Origin: Tenrec ecaudatus
Taxonomy: Eukaryota; Chordata; Mammalia; Afrosoricida; Tenrecidae
Direction of reading: 5' to 3'
Assembly: GCF_050624435.1 (NCBI RefSeq)
Contig: NC_134542.1
Location: forward strand, 108,793,677-108,857,676
Length of the DNA: 64,000 nt
Shown here: piece by piece, positions 48,598-59,647 of the stretch
How the letters are laid out: each line of letters begins with the position of its first letter
Position numbering within the stretch: the first letter of the stretch is position 1
Position numbers and translations under genes: made by a program
Notes under the pieces: generated by a model
The model's database searches: none
What the model saw: the letters and a program-made list of their open reading frames with translations, nothing else
Told to the model about the DNA's origin: nothing

Positions 48598-49115
48598 TAG
48601 GTTTGGTGAAATCGGTTCTGATTCATAGTGGCTCTCTCTACAACAGAATGTACTGCTAACTGGCCCGACAACATCCTCCCAAGTTTGCTATGCTAGTGTC
48701 CCTGGTTGCATCCACTGTGCCAATCTGTCTCATTGAGGATCTTCTTTCTTACACGGACCCTCTATATTCTCCTGCAAGCCATCCTTCTCCAGGGACTTGT
48801 CCCTCCTTATAATATGTGGAATGCTAAAGTATGTCACTGTCCCTCCAGCTCAAGGTCATTCTGACTGTATTTCTTCCAAGGCTGTATTTGTTACTCTGAT
48901 CGTTCCAGGTACACTTGAGGGGACTTCAAAAAGTTCATGAAACAGTCCAATACTGTTTAGCTCAAAATGTCATGAACTTTTGGAAGTCTCTTCACATTTC
49001 CTATTCATCACCTACACCAGCATCAAAAGGCATCATCAAGTCTTCTTTGTCTCCCTTATTTGTTATCCAGTGGTCCATATGCATCTGACCGTGGTGTTCT
49101 CAGTAGCCTCCTACT
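48598..49115 (-). mobile_element. RTE LINE RT C-terminal remnant, antisense, split by a MITE
   Basis: AATCGGTTCTGATTCATAGT, CATCCACTGTGCCAATCTGT, TTCTCCAGGGACTTGTCCCT, TGACTGTATTTCTTCCAAGG and AAAAGGCATCATCAAGTCTT are in the order of the afrotherian RTE 3' coding region read backwards. It is the best-preserved RTE C-terminal piece in the window. The MITE at 48917-48993 interrupts it. Confidence 0.82.
48917..48993. mobile_element. Palindromic mariner-like MITE, copy 2
   Basis: The 24 bp terminal inverted repeats are 48917-48940 and 48970-48993, matching at 21 of 24 positions, with about 29 bp between them. The core terminus is GACTTCAAAAAGTTCATGA. It is inserted in the RTE fossil. No transposase. 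Confidence 0.82.
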
Positions 49116-49119
49116 TGAT

Positions 49120-49478
49120 ATTTATAATCTAGTATTTAACTTGTTCATATTTAAATATGTATAATAGGATCATTTTAGCCGGCTGGAGAATTCCCTTTCA
49201 CTCATGACCAACTGCAGGTTTCAAGTAACATAAATATTTTACAAATAGGTAAAATTATAGAGAGTACACTAGAAAAAAATCATATATCAAGAGAGTAGAA
49301 AACAAATAAGAACACAAACAATAGATCAATTTCTTCTAGAAACGCATCTAGAAATATTAAGGAAGGTTCATCATGTCATACCAGTATTTCAAAACACGTA
49401 CTAAAAGAAAAATTCATGTGCTAGTGAGATTAGGTTAATGTATTTTGATGATAAGATATTTGGATATTGTCCAGAGTA
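49120..49478. other. Unassigned AT-rich intronic sequence
   Basis: Nothing recognised between the RTE remnant and the SINE cluster. Confidence 0.5.
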
Positions 49479-49480
49479 TA

Positions 49481-49530
49481 ACCAAAACCCAAACTAAGCT
49501 CAATGCCATGGAGTTGGTTCCGAGTTATAA
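49481..49530 (-). mobile_element. AfroSINE tail fragment
   Basis: CCAAACTAAGCTCAATGCCA then TGGAGTTGGTTCCGAGTTA, antisense tail. It abuts a sense SINE. Confidence 0.6.
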
Positions 49531-49697
49531 GGATCAGTGGTTGCAAAGTGGCTTAAGCATTGGGCTGCTAGGTTGGCCACTAAAACCCACCAGACATTTC
49601 CTGAAGAAAATGAGACTGCCAGGACCCATGAAGATGGACGTTTTTGGAAACCCTATGGAGCAGTTTTACTCTGTGCTGTGGGGACACTCAGAGTAAG
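49531..49697 (+). mobile_element. AfroSINE
   Basis: AGTGGCTTAAGCATTGGGCT, ACTAAAACCCACCAGAC and TTGGAAACCCTATGGAGCAG, sense. Part of a cluster of three SINE pieces. Confidence 0.85.
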
Positions 49698-49699
49698 GC

Positions 49700-49863
49700 A
49701 GCATAACACTGTCATGTAATCACTCCTGACTCATATCAACCCTGGGACACAGAGTAGCATTGAATGTTTTTCAGTGTTTCTAGGACTAACTCTCTTTCTC
49801 TTTTGTATAGTTGGTGGATTTGAACTGTTGACCTGTTGGTTAACACCCGGACACATCACCCAC
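49700..49863 (-). mobile_element. AfroSINE
   Basis: AATCACTCCTGACTCATATC tail, GTGGATTTGAACTGTTGACC and GGACACATCACCCACTG head. Opposed to the SINE just upstream, giving a potential snap-back pair. Confidence 0.85.
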
Positions 49864-49865
49864 TG

Positions 49866-50336
49866 TTAGGCTAGGTTAAGGAAACAAAGAGATCTACACT
49901 TATTTTTGTATAAGAAGAAATTTTATATCAAGAAAGTTGATCCTAGTCTAGCCCAACTCAAGTCCATAAGTAAGGTGCTAGTCCATAAGTCCCTCTTAAA
50001 ACTCATGGAGCTGAAGACCAATGATGCAGAAAGGTGAAGGGGGGGGGCAAGAAATCATAGGTCAGTAGGTGCAGTGTCACCTAGTTCCGACATGGCAGGT
50101 TGCTAACAGCTCTCGGGTTCATTGGGCCACATAGGGCTGCCATTGGGTGCAGACACTGTGTCCCAGGATGGAGGAAGGCAAATGGGACAGAGAGAGGGGA
50201 AAAATTCCTAGTTTCCTGTATAAAATGGTCATCCCTGTAAGTAAGCATCATCAGACTATGACCGGATTCCAGGCTGGACTCCACCCCTACACTTCATAGA
50301 ACTTCAAGTTGACACACAGTCATCCAATTCCCACAC
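49866..50336. repeat. Unnamed interspersed repeat, copy C
   Basis: TTAGGCTAGGTTAAGGAAAC opening, CCCAACTCAAGTCCATAAGT, AGAAAGGTGAAGG, AGCATCATCAGACTATGACC and CACCCCTACACTTCATAGAA. Collinear with copies A and B. Confidence 0.72.
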
Positions 50337-50699
50337 CCACACGGCCAGAAAAGCTTACTCTTTTTTTGCTGATTCTACCAGCCGATCCCTTAAATGAGCT
50401 CCCGCTCTCTGACCAGCTGTTCCGTAATATCTCAAGTTATAGCACTGCCTGCTTTAGAAAAAAGGTGCTCCTACTTGGTGCACCAGACAGCAAAAGAGTT
50501 CTAACGTGCGACTGAAGATAAATACATTAGCTGTCTGTGCAGCAAGGAGTCTGTCTTTGAACCATTCTCCCTCATGTTCTCTCTTTCCGCTCATAAGTCC
50601 TGGCACATTAAAAACATGTTTTAGAAGCATTTTCTATTCATGGCGGCCCAGGTGTCAAAGTCGAGCGGTGCACTCTAGGATTCCAGTGATTTGTTGATC

Positions 50700-50800
50700 A
50701 GAAGGAGATCACAGGCCTGCCTTTCAAGCACCTCTGAGGGAACAGGAACCTCCCTTCTTTTAATGGGCAGCATGTCAGATTAACCACTTGTATCACAAGG
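50700..50800 (-). mobile_element. AfroSINE fragment, elephant-like variant
   Basis: GGCCTGCCTTTCAAGCACCT and ACCACTTGTATCACAAGGGT, antisense. Confidence 0.62.
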
Positions 50801-50804
50801 GTGG

Positions 50805-50948
50805 CAACTCCAGGTGAAGCCATCCTGGCCATGCTGACCCGAAGTGACCCCCGTGGGCTTCTGAGATGGTCCCTGTGTACAGGAGTAGAAAGCCCAGGCT
50901 TTCTCCGTGGCTGTGAACTGTGGCCTTTGTGCACCACAGCGCCACACA
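50805..50948 (-). mobile_element. AfroSINE
   Basis: TGACCCCCGTGGGCTTCTGA, GAGTAGAAAGCCCAGGCTTT and GTGCACCACAGCGCCAC, antisense, directly after another SINE piece. Confidence 0.82.
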
Positions 50949-50949
50949 C

Positions 50950-52900
50950 AAAAGAGTGTTAGACATATAAATATCGCCTAGCACGTGTCTGTTGGCAATA
51001 TACAGGAACGAAGTGAATGAGTGGTCTCTCATGTTCCCGCCCAACCCTCACACTCCCTGTCCTCAGGATTGCTTGAGGGAAACAGCTGGCTGCTGAAAAC
51101 AGTGTGTCTGAGTCTTCTCTTGAGAGAAATGCCACCCCCCTCCCCGTCTGTGCAAAAAGGCTTTTCCTAACGCGGTAGCTTGCAGAGTAGATGCACAATA
51201 AAGTGTGTTGATCTGAATTAAAGGGGGGGGGTGGGCTGTGAAAAGCCGACAATGGGATTCCGCTGCCTAGGTCGTGCATTCCTCTGACCGTATGTGCCAT
51301 GTGTGTGAACATATGGTACGCTTGTGCTTATTCGTTTTGCTTTTTCACTGGCACACAACAGCCAGGTTTATACAAGCCCTGTACGAACAGTGTTTAAGAC
51401 TGTAATCCTTCCCTTTTCCTTATTTTTTCTGAACTCTTTTATGGGTACTCATTACCCCAGTTACAGAGCCGCATATCATTTAGGTCGATATACTAGCAAA
51501 AGCAAAAGTAGGACATGCAAAGAAATGCAGGTTCAGACGAAAGCCATCGCACTGTGCAAGGATAAAGGGGCTTCGTGGAGGCAAAGTCGGCAGAGGATTG
51601 TGTCAGTTTGTCCTAAGATGCATTAGCAGCACCGAAGTAAATGTTTATTATTTGGAAATAATGAAATCGAGATTTTTTTAATTGCTTAAGTGTGGAGGTG
51701 GTGTCTCTGAAATGCTGTCATCTATAAAATTTGAAGTCATTTGTGAAACGTGTCATAAACCAATTTTCTTTTTTAACCTTATAAGCATTTTCCAAAAATG
51801 TCTGAAAAGTAAACTGATTAGGAATGACCCAGTGGAGTCGGGGGCGGGCTCTGTCACTCACCAGAGCATTGTTCTGTCTGGACACGTCAACCTGTAAGCA
51901 CCAAGCACAAACCAAATGCCTGCCTCTGTTGTTAGCGAATTGATCACTAGACTATATTTTCAGCAGCCAGGTGCTGTGTGTGTGCACGCGCGTGCACGCA
52001 TGTGTATTATGAAATGACTTCTGCCAATTTCTAACAGAGAAGGTTATTCAAATGAGAGTCAGGGAACATTCGCTGAAATAGAGGGGACACTGTTTTGTTT
52101 GTTAGGCTTCACAAGGAAAACCTTTAAGGAATCGGAATGGAGGGGGAAAAAGGAAGCCTCATTACCATCATCACCCGCAGCAGCAGCAGCATTCCCCTGA
52201 AAACAACTTTTTGGCTCAGTTAGGAAGAATCATTTTCTTTGCTCTCGCATTGATCTTCATACCTTGGAAAATATGCATAGGATTTTTTTTTTATCTGTGT
52301 TTCTCCATGACTACAAAGAGGCTTCTTGAATCCTGAATAAAGTCGACAAGTGCTATTTATAACCCATAGGAAGCGAACAACAATTTAAAGACAATATAAA
52401 AATTCCCTTGAACGACATACTTTTCTTCCAAGCACCCTCCAGCAAGGGGCGCCTCCCAGGCTGTTTCCCTGCATTGCTGCTGCTGTGCTCGCCGGAATCG
52501 TGGTGAGAGGAAAGGGGTGCCAGTTACAGGAGTGCCTGGAGGTCTTTCCTTTTATGCTGAGTTGCAGCTCAGGCCACAGGAGATGTGACTCATTATCAAG
52601 AGAAGCCACTGTAGGGAACTTGATTGGTTGAATGAGCAGCAGTGGTAGTTAGCGAAGTAAATAGTCAACAAACAACAGCTCTATCACCAGCCCTTCAGAC
52701 TTGTTCTGCACAAAAAGCTCATGGATTCTGCTCTTTGTTGAGGCAAACCCTCTGGGTTTGCTGTTGCTTTCAGGGAACATCAGTTCTTTTGGACTACTTG
52801 CAATGCCACATGAGCAGAGTTGAATTGCACCGTCGTTGCGTTTTGGTACCTCTACTCTTCAGAGGAATGGATGGCTAGCTGTTGCTCCTGTGCATTCATT
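50950..52900. other. Intronic stretch of more balanced composition
   Basis: Repeat-poor apart from the alternating tract at 51975 and a CAG run at 52174-52188. The 52090-52340 part looks unique and could be conserved noncoding sequence. No exon seen. Confidence 0.4.
51975..52007. repeat. Alternating purine-pyrimidine tract with palindrome
   Basis: Thirty-three bases alternate without a break between purine and pyrimidine. GTGCACGCGCGTGCAC at 51982-51997 is a perfect 16 bp palindrome. The sequence class favours left-handed DNA. Confidence 0.92.
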
Positions 52901-52904
52901 GTCT

Positions 52905-52978
52905 GGGCTCCAACTGCCAACCTTTCAGTCAGTAACTGAACCCTAAACCTCTGGTCCTGCCAGGGCCCTCGGTCTCTT
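52905..52978 (-). mobile_element. AfroSINE head fragment
   Basis: CTCCAACTGCCAACCTTTCA then GTCCTGCCAGGGCCCTC, antisense. Confidence 0.65.
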
Positions 52979-52979
52979 T

Positions 52980-55460
52980 CCATCAACCACCTGAGGCCTG
53001 AGAGCCAGACTTACAGACTTCCTTTGATCCGTATGCAGTTGATCTGTGTAGGGCAAGAATAAGTTGAAATGTGTAAGGCAAAAAATGAGTGATTTATGAA
53101 ATCAGGGAAGAAAGAGATATTTGTTTTCTAATAAGCATCAGAACTTGGATTGTAGTACAACTTAGAAATAGGTGTAGTTTCTCCTTCCTGCCACCATGCC
53201 CCTTTCTGCCAATGGTGGCCCTGTTTCTCTTTGGGGACTCCATATTAGACACTCTACCTTCATCCCTGTATCCCAAGTCCTTGCCCAGCTTCACCCTTCC
53301 ACAAAGTCTTCGATACAAAATAGCAAATGGTAGCCACTGTGTGTTTTACCTTCCCAAACTCAAAGCACGTGTTACTGAAGCACAGGGAAGAAAACTGACT
53401 CCAGTATCTAATGTGGGCCAGTGAAATAGCTGATGGAGGTATACTAAAAGTGAAAAAGGTATATTTGACTCTTTGCATTGCTACTGTTGTTTGCTCGTTC
53501 AAATTAACTTTTAATGTGATTCCTAAAAGGAGAGAGAGTTGGATATGAGGCACCTCTCAGCGATCTGAGTCTTTCCCCATGGTCCATTCAGCAGGGCGCT
53601 GCAGTGGGCTTCTAAAGGCTCAGCCCCAGCCTGCTGGTGTCGTGTTGTAAGTGGCCCATAGCAGAAGAGTACTTACCCTGTGGGTATTGGCGATCACTGC
53701 AAACTACATTATCCCCACCCCTACCCCCTGGAACACCACCTGATCATGTATCAGCAAACCAATGGTTCAATGATATAATATGATGCATAGATATAAATAT
53801 ATAGATATGGTCATGTTCAGGAAGAACCAAAGGGTCACAGAATCCACAGGGGAATAGAACCACCTCCCACCCACCGAAAGCAAACACATTATTTCAGTTC
53901 TTTATAAACCTTTATTTTTGTTGTTCAGTATTATGCTTCCAAGGAGGGAAAAATCCTTAAAAGCTAATACTTTTTAACGTATGTCTAACAAGTGATTCTC
54001 TCTCTGTATTGCCTGAGTATTCTTGTTACTGACATCTTTTATATAACTGGATTTCAGAAGGGCATTTCTTATAGCTCTCATTTTTTCTCTAAATGTTGGC
54101 TACATTTATAAATTTCTAAACATAATTTTATCACTGTGCTTGTGTGAATTCCTCAGCTCCATTACTGAGTAGACAAGGTATGTGAAAGTACATCTGGAGT
54201 CCTTTAATGTCACGAGAGGAGAGGGACAATATAAGCATCCACACCAAGTTGTTTCTTAAGAAGTGGTGGATACACCTCCACTCTCCAAACTTTTTACAAA
54301 TCTGGTCAACTGCCTCCTTCCCACAGGACCTTATTTCTCGACTGGGGTTGATCATTTATTCCAGGGGCCACAGAATGTACAGGTTACACTCCCAGTTATA
54401 GAGTTTATTAGCAAAGTAACAGGCGACAATTTAGGATCAGATCAACTAGGAGGTAACCGGAATAACTCAGGAGACAAGGGATTGTTGGTCAACCAAGACG
54501 ACATCCAAAGTCTCAGCTCTTTCTCCACCATGCCCTTCTATCCTGCCAACTTTTGTCCTTCACTTTCTGAATCAGCCCTGCTCAGGCCAGTGTTAGAGCG
54601 CTTTCATTCTGTGGGAAAGTGCCCAGAGGCATCTGCTATGTCAGGAAGATTCTTGCTGCATAGAGCTCAGGTCTCTCACTCTGAATCAGAGAGCCTGCTG
54701 CTGCTACCTTGTACTACGGGTTCCAAAGACCACCACAGCCATCTCATGCTGTCACCTGGTTCTCACCACGCATACTCTACTACAGATTACACAACCATAC
54801 CACGTCCTCAGCCCCCAGTATGTTAAAAATCCTAAATTACATGCTTATGATCATGATTTTGTTTGAGAATGAGGTTTTTTGTTGTTTTTTTTTTGTAATG
54901 TTAATGGGACAGGATTCCTGTGAGATATATCTTGAGTCAATCTCCTGAGACACACGGAGATGAAACAAGTGAGCAGCAAGAGGTGGGTATCACAGATGGC
55001 AAGACACGTGGGAATTTCCCAGGAAACCAAAGCTGAAGTGAAGACCTTCCTCCTAAGTCAGCAGGACCAGCCCTTTTCCAAATTCCAGCCCTCTACATTG
55101 GGACTTCTAGTTTCCTACTCTGGGGAGGAATACATTTCTGTTTGTTAAAAGTGTCCACTTTGTTTTTGTAGGTAAGAGCAGCACCAAATAATCAAGACAC
55201 ACTATCTCAAGCCAGCTCCAGTAGTAAAACTGTCTCTGTCTTGAGTCTCATTGTAGGGATTTTGTTCCCAAAGAATACACTCTGCTCCCAGTTCTTCTTG
55301 ATGATGGTGACCTTTCTCCCTTCAGCTTGTGTGAGATCATCCCTTATAAGCCTAGCAAAGTGACAAAATTGACCACAGCCCCTGGTAGACCACCAAGTCA
55401 ATCTCTCGTGTTGAGGACCCTTCTGTATTCACAGCCCTCCATTGTCCCGAGCATGGTGTC
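52980..55460. other. Unassigned intronic sequence with the longest open frame
   Basis: An open frame of 187 codons lies at 54263-54826 (+) but has no recognisable domain, and its composition is ordinary. The segment 54130-54830 could be an old LTR or other repeat. Confidence 0.4.
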
Positions 55461-55469
55461 TGCTGTGAT

Positions 55470-55590
55470 AGGTTTAGGCATCGGAAAAATTGCGAGGATG
55501 GCACCGGGCTGTGTAGTGTTTCCTTCTGGTCTGCTCAGGGTTGCTATGGGTTAGATTGGACTCCAGGGCCCCTAACAACGACAACAACTT
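55470..55590 (+). mobile_element. RTE LINE 3' terminus, sense
   Basis: AAATTGCGAGGATGGCACCG, TGTGTAGTGTTTCCTTCTGG, GGTTGCTATGGGTTAGATTG and the terminal CCTAACAACGACAACAAC. The last part is the end of the RTE and resembles the AfroSINE tail. Confidence 0.78.
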
Positions 55591-55655
55591 GACAGACCAG
55601 GGGTAGCCTATCTGCCTCGGCCCAGTTAATACCAGGTTTTTCAATACTTAAATAC

Positions 55656-55828
55656 TTGCTGTGTAGTGGTTACGCGTTGAACTGTGGTCCACATGGTTGG
55701 CAGTTCAAAACCACCAGCAGCACCGCAGGAGAAAGACCATGCTTTCTACTCCTGCAGTCAGTCACCGTCTCCGAAACCCACAGTGGGTCAGTATGAGTCA
55801 ACATTGACTTGATGGCAATGCAGTTTTT
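55656..55828 (+). mobile_element. AfroSINE
   Basis: GTGTAGTGGTTACGCGTTGA, GGCAGTTCAAAACCACCAGC and GGTCAGTATGAGTCAACATT. Lies between two RTE 3' fragments. Confidence 0.92.
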
Positions 55829-55830
55829 TG

Positions 55831-56060
55831 AGAAACATCTTATTTGGAGATCATGCTGGGTAAAGTAGAGAACATCAACAAAGAGGAAGACCCTGGACAA
55901 GAGAGACTGACACACAAGGCTCCAACAGCAATTGTGAGGATGATGCAGGACCGTGTTTCCTTTTTTTGTACATGGGATGATGCTGTGTTTCCTTTTGTTG
56001 TGCATGGGGCCGCTGTGAGGGCTATGAACTGGTTCAATGGCACTAGAAACAATAGTGACA
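55831..56060 (+). mobile_element. RTE LINE 3' coding end, sense
   Basis: GATCATGCTGGGTAAAGTAG, AAAGAGGAAGACCCTGGACA, CAATTGTGAGGATGATGCAG and TGTTGTGCATGGGGCCGCTG. Contains a short internal duplication at 55953-56008. Confidence 0.82.
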
Positions 56061-56064
56061 CCTG

Positions 56065-57888
56065 ATTTGAATATTGCCACCACCCAATCAGTTTGTGGAG
56101 CTTACAAAATTATGGCCAGAAAGCCATAAAAATGGGAAACCCATGACCTTGGGTAAAATTCCAGGTTTATAATCTGTGTCTTTTAACAATATTTTGATCA
56201 AAGATAGGAAGTTGGTAATTGTAGGTAAGCTAGGAGAGGTAGACTAGGAGCATCATCTAAAATGACAAATAGAGGGAAACGGGACACTGTATAGAGCGGT
56301 GGGAGTGTGTCCAAGTGGAACCAATGGAGACTTTGGGAATCAGAGACTTGGCTTTGGAAGGCACACATCTTTCTTACAAGTGAATTGATGAGATGTGCAG
56401 CACTGTTTTATTTCTCACATTGCAACATAAGCCACAGGGTCGTAACCAGAATTCCGGGATTATGAAACATTAATATCCTGCTCTTGTTAGGTACAATAAG
56501 AGACAGAAATCATGAAATATTTCCCTCACCTATCCACCCACTTGTAGTCAGCCTTTGTGAGTCTATCCATCCTCCTGGGAATTGTCCTTAATTTTTGGTC
56601 CCTTCTGAAGCATTAAACAGTGAAAGCATTTTTCTAAATGATGATGTGGTTCTTAGTCTAAATATAGCTCCTGTCTCCCTGTGTATTGTTTTTCTGTGCT
56701 ACAGGGGGGAAATAAATGCCTGTCATCGCTAGTCTCCAAGGCTGTGAGAGCGAAGAAAGAGAAGTTCCGAGTAGGCAGGGAGAAAACAACATGCGTCTGC
56801 ATTTTCTGCCCCATTACAGCCTGCAGTTCATGGCCATCCCAGCCATTTGTTTTGAAACAGTACACACCCATACCAGGGGGGGAAATGCTATCAGAGCTTT
56901 GGTGTCCTGAGATAGGGAGTGACTGTGACTAATCCCAAAGTCCTGGATGAAGAATGCTAGTTTCCACTTCACCTGTGAAGCACCCCGGCCGTTAGAAAAG
57001 CTGCTTTCTGCTCCCTCTCAGCAGCAGGCGAAGGGGTGAGGAGCGGATAGGCTGAGCTAACAGGTGGAGGGTCTACCACCTATAGAAGTACAGTGAGAAG
57101 AAAGCTTTGGCGACCATGTCAAGTGCCTGGTGTCCTTTCGGGTCTCTGCAAATCCTCCAAATCTATGAGATGCCTTGTAATGTGTAAACATGGCTAGTTC
57201 ACAGAGATCATATTGAATCTCATGTAGGAAAAATTGGTCCCAGGTTTCAACTCATACCATCTCAGTACATTTTCTTATTCATACCTTCAGAATTTTCTTC
57301 AACATTTCTTTAAGACTCCATTAACATAGTTATTAACAAGATACAACATGTTCTTCCATAGAACGTAGCACATGGTTCCTAATTTCCTCAGTGTTGTATG
57401 GCTTCCAGAAGGATGTGCCCTCACCGAGCTCTCTCACAACTAACTGATATTCTCCTTATCGTTACACAAAACTATTTAATTGAATGTGTTATGCTTTATC
57501 TATACAAGTAGAGTATGCACATTTGTATATATTTAATGTTTTATGAGTGCTCTATTAGTAGATTAAAACTGTTCACTGGGAATTCTCGGATTTATTTAAA
57601 GAAAACAATCAATTCATAAAAGTGATTTCAATATTTTGAATTATTTCTTTAGCTGCAATAGTGAAGCATTCTGTTTTAGTAATAGCCCAAGAAGATGGTG
57701 GAAACCCTAATTGCCTTTCTGAGCTCACCCTTGGAAGTTTTTAAAAGCCATTTATAAATAGATTGTATAAGTTGGACCCAACGCATTTGATTTACTCTTA
57801 TTCCTTGTCTTGTCATATCTCATAGATTTTTTTATATGATTCAAAGTTAGATTTCCATTATTCGTTTTAAAATTACTTTGCCAAAAAG
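56065..57888. other. Unassigned intronic sequence
   Basis: Nothing recognised. Confidence 0.5.
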
Positions 57889-57890
57889 TC

Positions 57891-57952
57891 ACTAGGTGCC
57901 TCACAGCGTAGTCGTTAAGAGTTTAATGAACAAACGCATGGTCACCAGAACT
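57891..57952 (+). mobile_element. AfroSINE head fragment
   Basis: TAGGTGCCTCACAGCGTAGT then CGTTAAGAG and GGTCACCAGAACTTACC. Confidence 0.6.
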
Positions 57953-57954
57953 TA

Positions 57955-58685
57955 CCATTCTCAATTAAATGGATGAAAATCACCTCATATTTTAGCTTCT
58001 TCTAGTCAAATCTTATCAGTTTGAGTTCTTGTAGACTGTTGTCATTTAGTAATCCTAACCCCTCCCTCCATTCTATTTATAACTGTAGGTAGACTTCTCA
58101 ACATTCAGAATACCACTTTTGATTTCAGAGGTAACAAAACCTGTCTGCAACAAGAGATTCTCCATCCACTCGAATAGTGGTAAGGAGGATAATGTGAATG
58201 TATGACACGATGGCATTGGTTACACAATAAACAGTCAGTAAATGGCACCTATTATAGCTTATACATTTAACTTCAGTCCATTTCTACTGCTCGCTAGAAA
58301 TTTCATGTACAGTGTCTCACTCAGCCTTCACCGAGCTGTTGCAACCTCGACAAGTAACCCATTGCCCTTGAGTTGACACTGAGACTTGTGGACTCCAGGC
58401 AGGTCAAAGGAGAGCTGTGTTCTATGGGGCTTTTCAATAGTAGATTTTTCACAAATCCATTGTCAGGCATTTTGATTGAGAAATGTGGGTACACTCATTC
58501 CCCCGGGCTGAGTTTCATGTTGCGGCTGCACATGCTTCATCTGTTTCTGCACACAAGAACTTTTCTTGTGAAATAAGTACTCCTTAAACAGTCTCAGTAA
58601 GTGACCTGGTTCACCTAGCCAGCAAGTATCCGATGGGCTTCCAAACACGTGTTTGCTTTATAAAGTGCTGACGTGCACTGTTTAT
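57955..58685. other. Unassigned intronic sequence, possible MIR
   Basis: The text near 58285-58350 (TTTCATGTACAGTGTCTCAC, CAGCCTTCACCGAGCTGTTG) faintly resembles a sense MIR. Confidence 0.3.
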
Positions 58686-58686
58686 G

Positions 58687-58820
58687 ACCTGGTGACACTG
58701 TTGGGTGTGCACTGGGCTGCTGACCTCAAGGCTGGCTGCTCAAATTCAGGATGAGAGATGAGCTTTCAATAACCTCCTATGGGGTCATTTTGAGTTGAAA
58801 TTGGCCACAAGGCAAGGGGT
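58687..58820 (+). mobile_element. AfroSINE
   Basis: CCTGGTGACACTGTTGGGTG, CACTGGGCTGCTGACCTCAA and TCATTTTGAGTTGAAATTGG. Confidence 0.8.
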
Positions 58821-58899
58821 ACTGTACTGAGTATCAATGATCATCTACTCTCCTTGGTATTCTTCAGGATAAAAAAAATGACACTATTTTTGCTGCTCT

Positions 58900-59050
58900 G
58901 AGCCCTGGTGATGTAGTTGGTTACCTGTCTACTTACTACAAGGCCAGCGGTTCAAAACCACTCACCGCTCCATGGGACAAAGATGAGGCTTTCTACTCAT
59001 GTTAAAATTCATAATCTCTGTAAGTTGGAATCAACTCATTGGTAGTTAAA
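58900..59050 (+). mobile_element. AfroSINE, followed by (TG)n
   Basis: GAGCCCTGGTGATGTAGTTG, GCGGTTCAAAACCACTCACC and GTAAGTTGGAATCAACTCAT. The 3' tail runs into a TG repeat, a common fate of SINE tails. Confidence 0.9.
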
Positions 59051-59082
59051 TGTGCGTGCGTGTGTGTATGTGTTTGTGTGTA
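59051..59082. repeat. (TG)n microsatellite
   Basis: TGTGCGTGCGTGTGTGTATG and a following TGTTTGTGTG. Confidence 0.85.
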
Positions 59083-59120
59083 TTTACAGGATAGATACGC
59101 TAATCTATAGGATAGATTCT

Positions 59121-59139
59121 CCACCACCACCACCACCCC
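59121..59139. repeat. (CAC)n trinucleotide repeat
   Basis: Six CAC units close to the TG repeat. Confidence 0.85.
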
Positions 59140-59159
59140 ACCTACAAAATGGTTTTTTA

Positions 59160-59358
59160 AAACTCACAACCCACTGTTCCTGAGTCCATTCTGATTCCCT
59201 TGAAACCAGATAGGACAGTATAAAGCTGCTCATTTCATGTTCTGAGGCTCTGCATCTTTGATGAAATGTTGCATCTTTGCCCTACAGATCCAAGGGTAGG
59301 TTTGATGGGCTGACCTTGGGCTTAGCTGACTAAGGCTTTATCCACGGCAGCACATCTC
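59160..59358 (-). mobile_element. AfroSINE, diverged
   Basis: ACTCACAACCCACTGTTCC then TGAGTCCATTCTGATTCCC tail, and CTGACCTTGGGCTTAGCTGA head, antisense. Confidence 0.75.
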
Positions 59359-59647
59359 CATCATGAAACAATGGCACTCTAATCAAGTCTTGCCTTACAT
59401 ACACAAAGCTTTCCCTCTTCGAGTGACTTCTAAGTACTGCAGTTTTTAGCCAAAGCTATGTGGAGGGGCTTTTGCCAAAATACCTCCAATCATGCCAAAC
59501 CCCACTTTGTGGCATTTGTATAGAATGCAATTTAATTGTCCACCCCTGTGTTTTCCCTTTACAATGTTCTTTCACACAGCAACTTGGTGTGGTTTCTGTG
59601 TCCCAAGGACCAACTTTTAATCTTGCACAACTAGCATCTCGACTTCA

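Noticed and set aside
54263..54826. 187-codon open frame, the longest in the window
   Set aside because: No recognisable domain, no splice or promoter context, and no codon pattern distinct from the flanks. A frame this long can occur by chance in 64 kb, and the region may be an old repeat.
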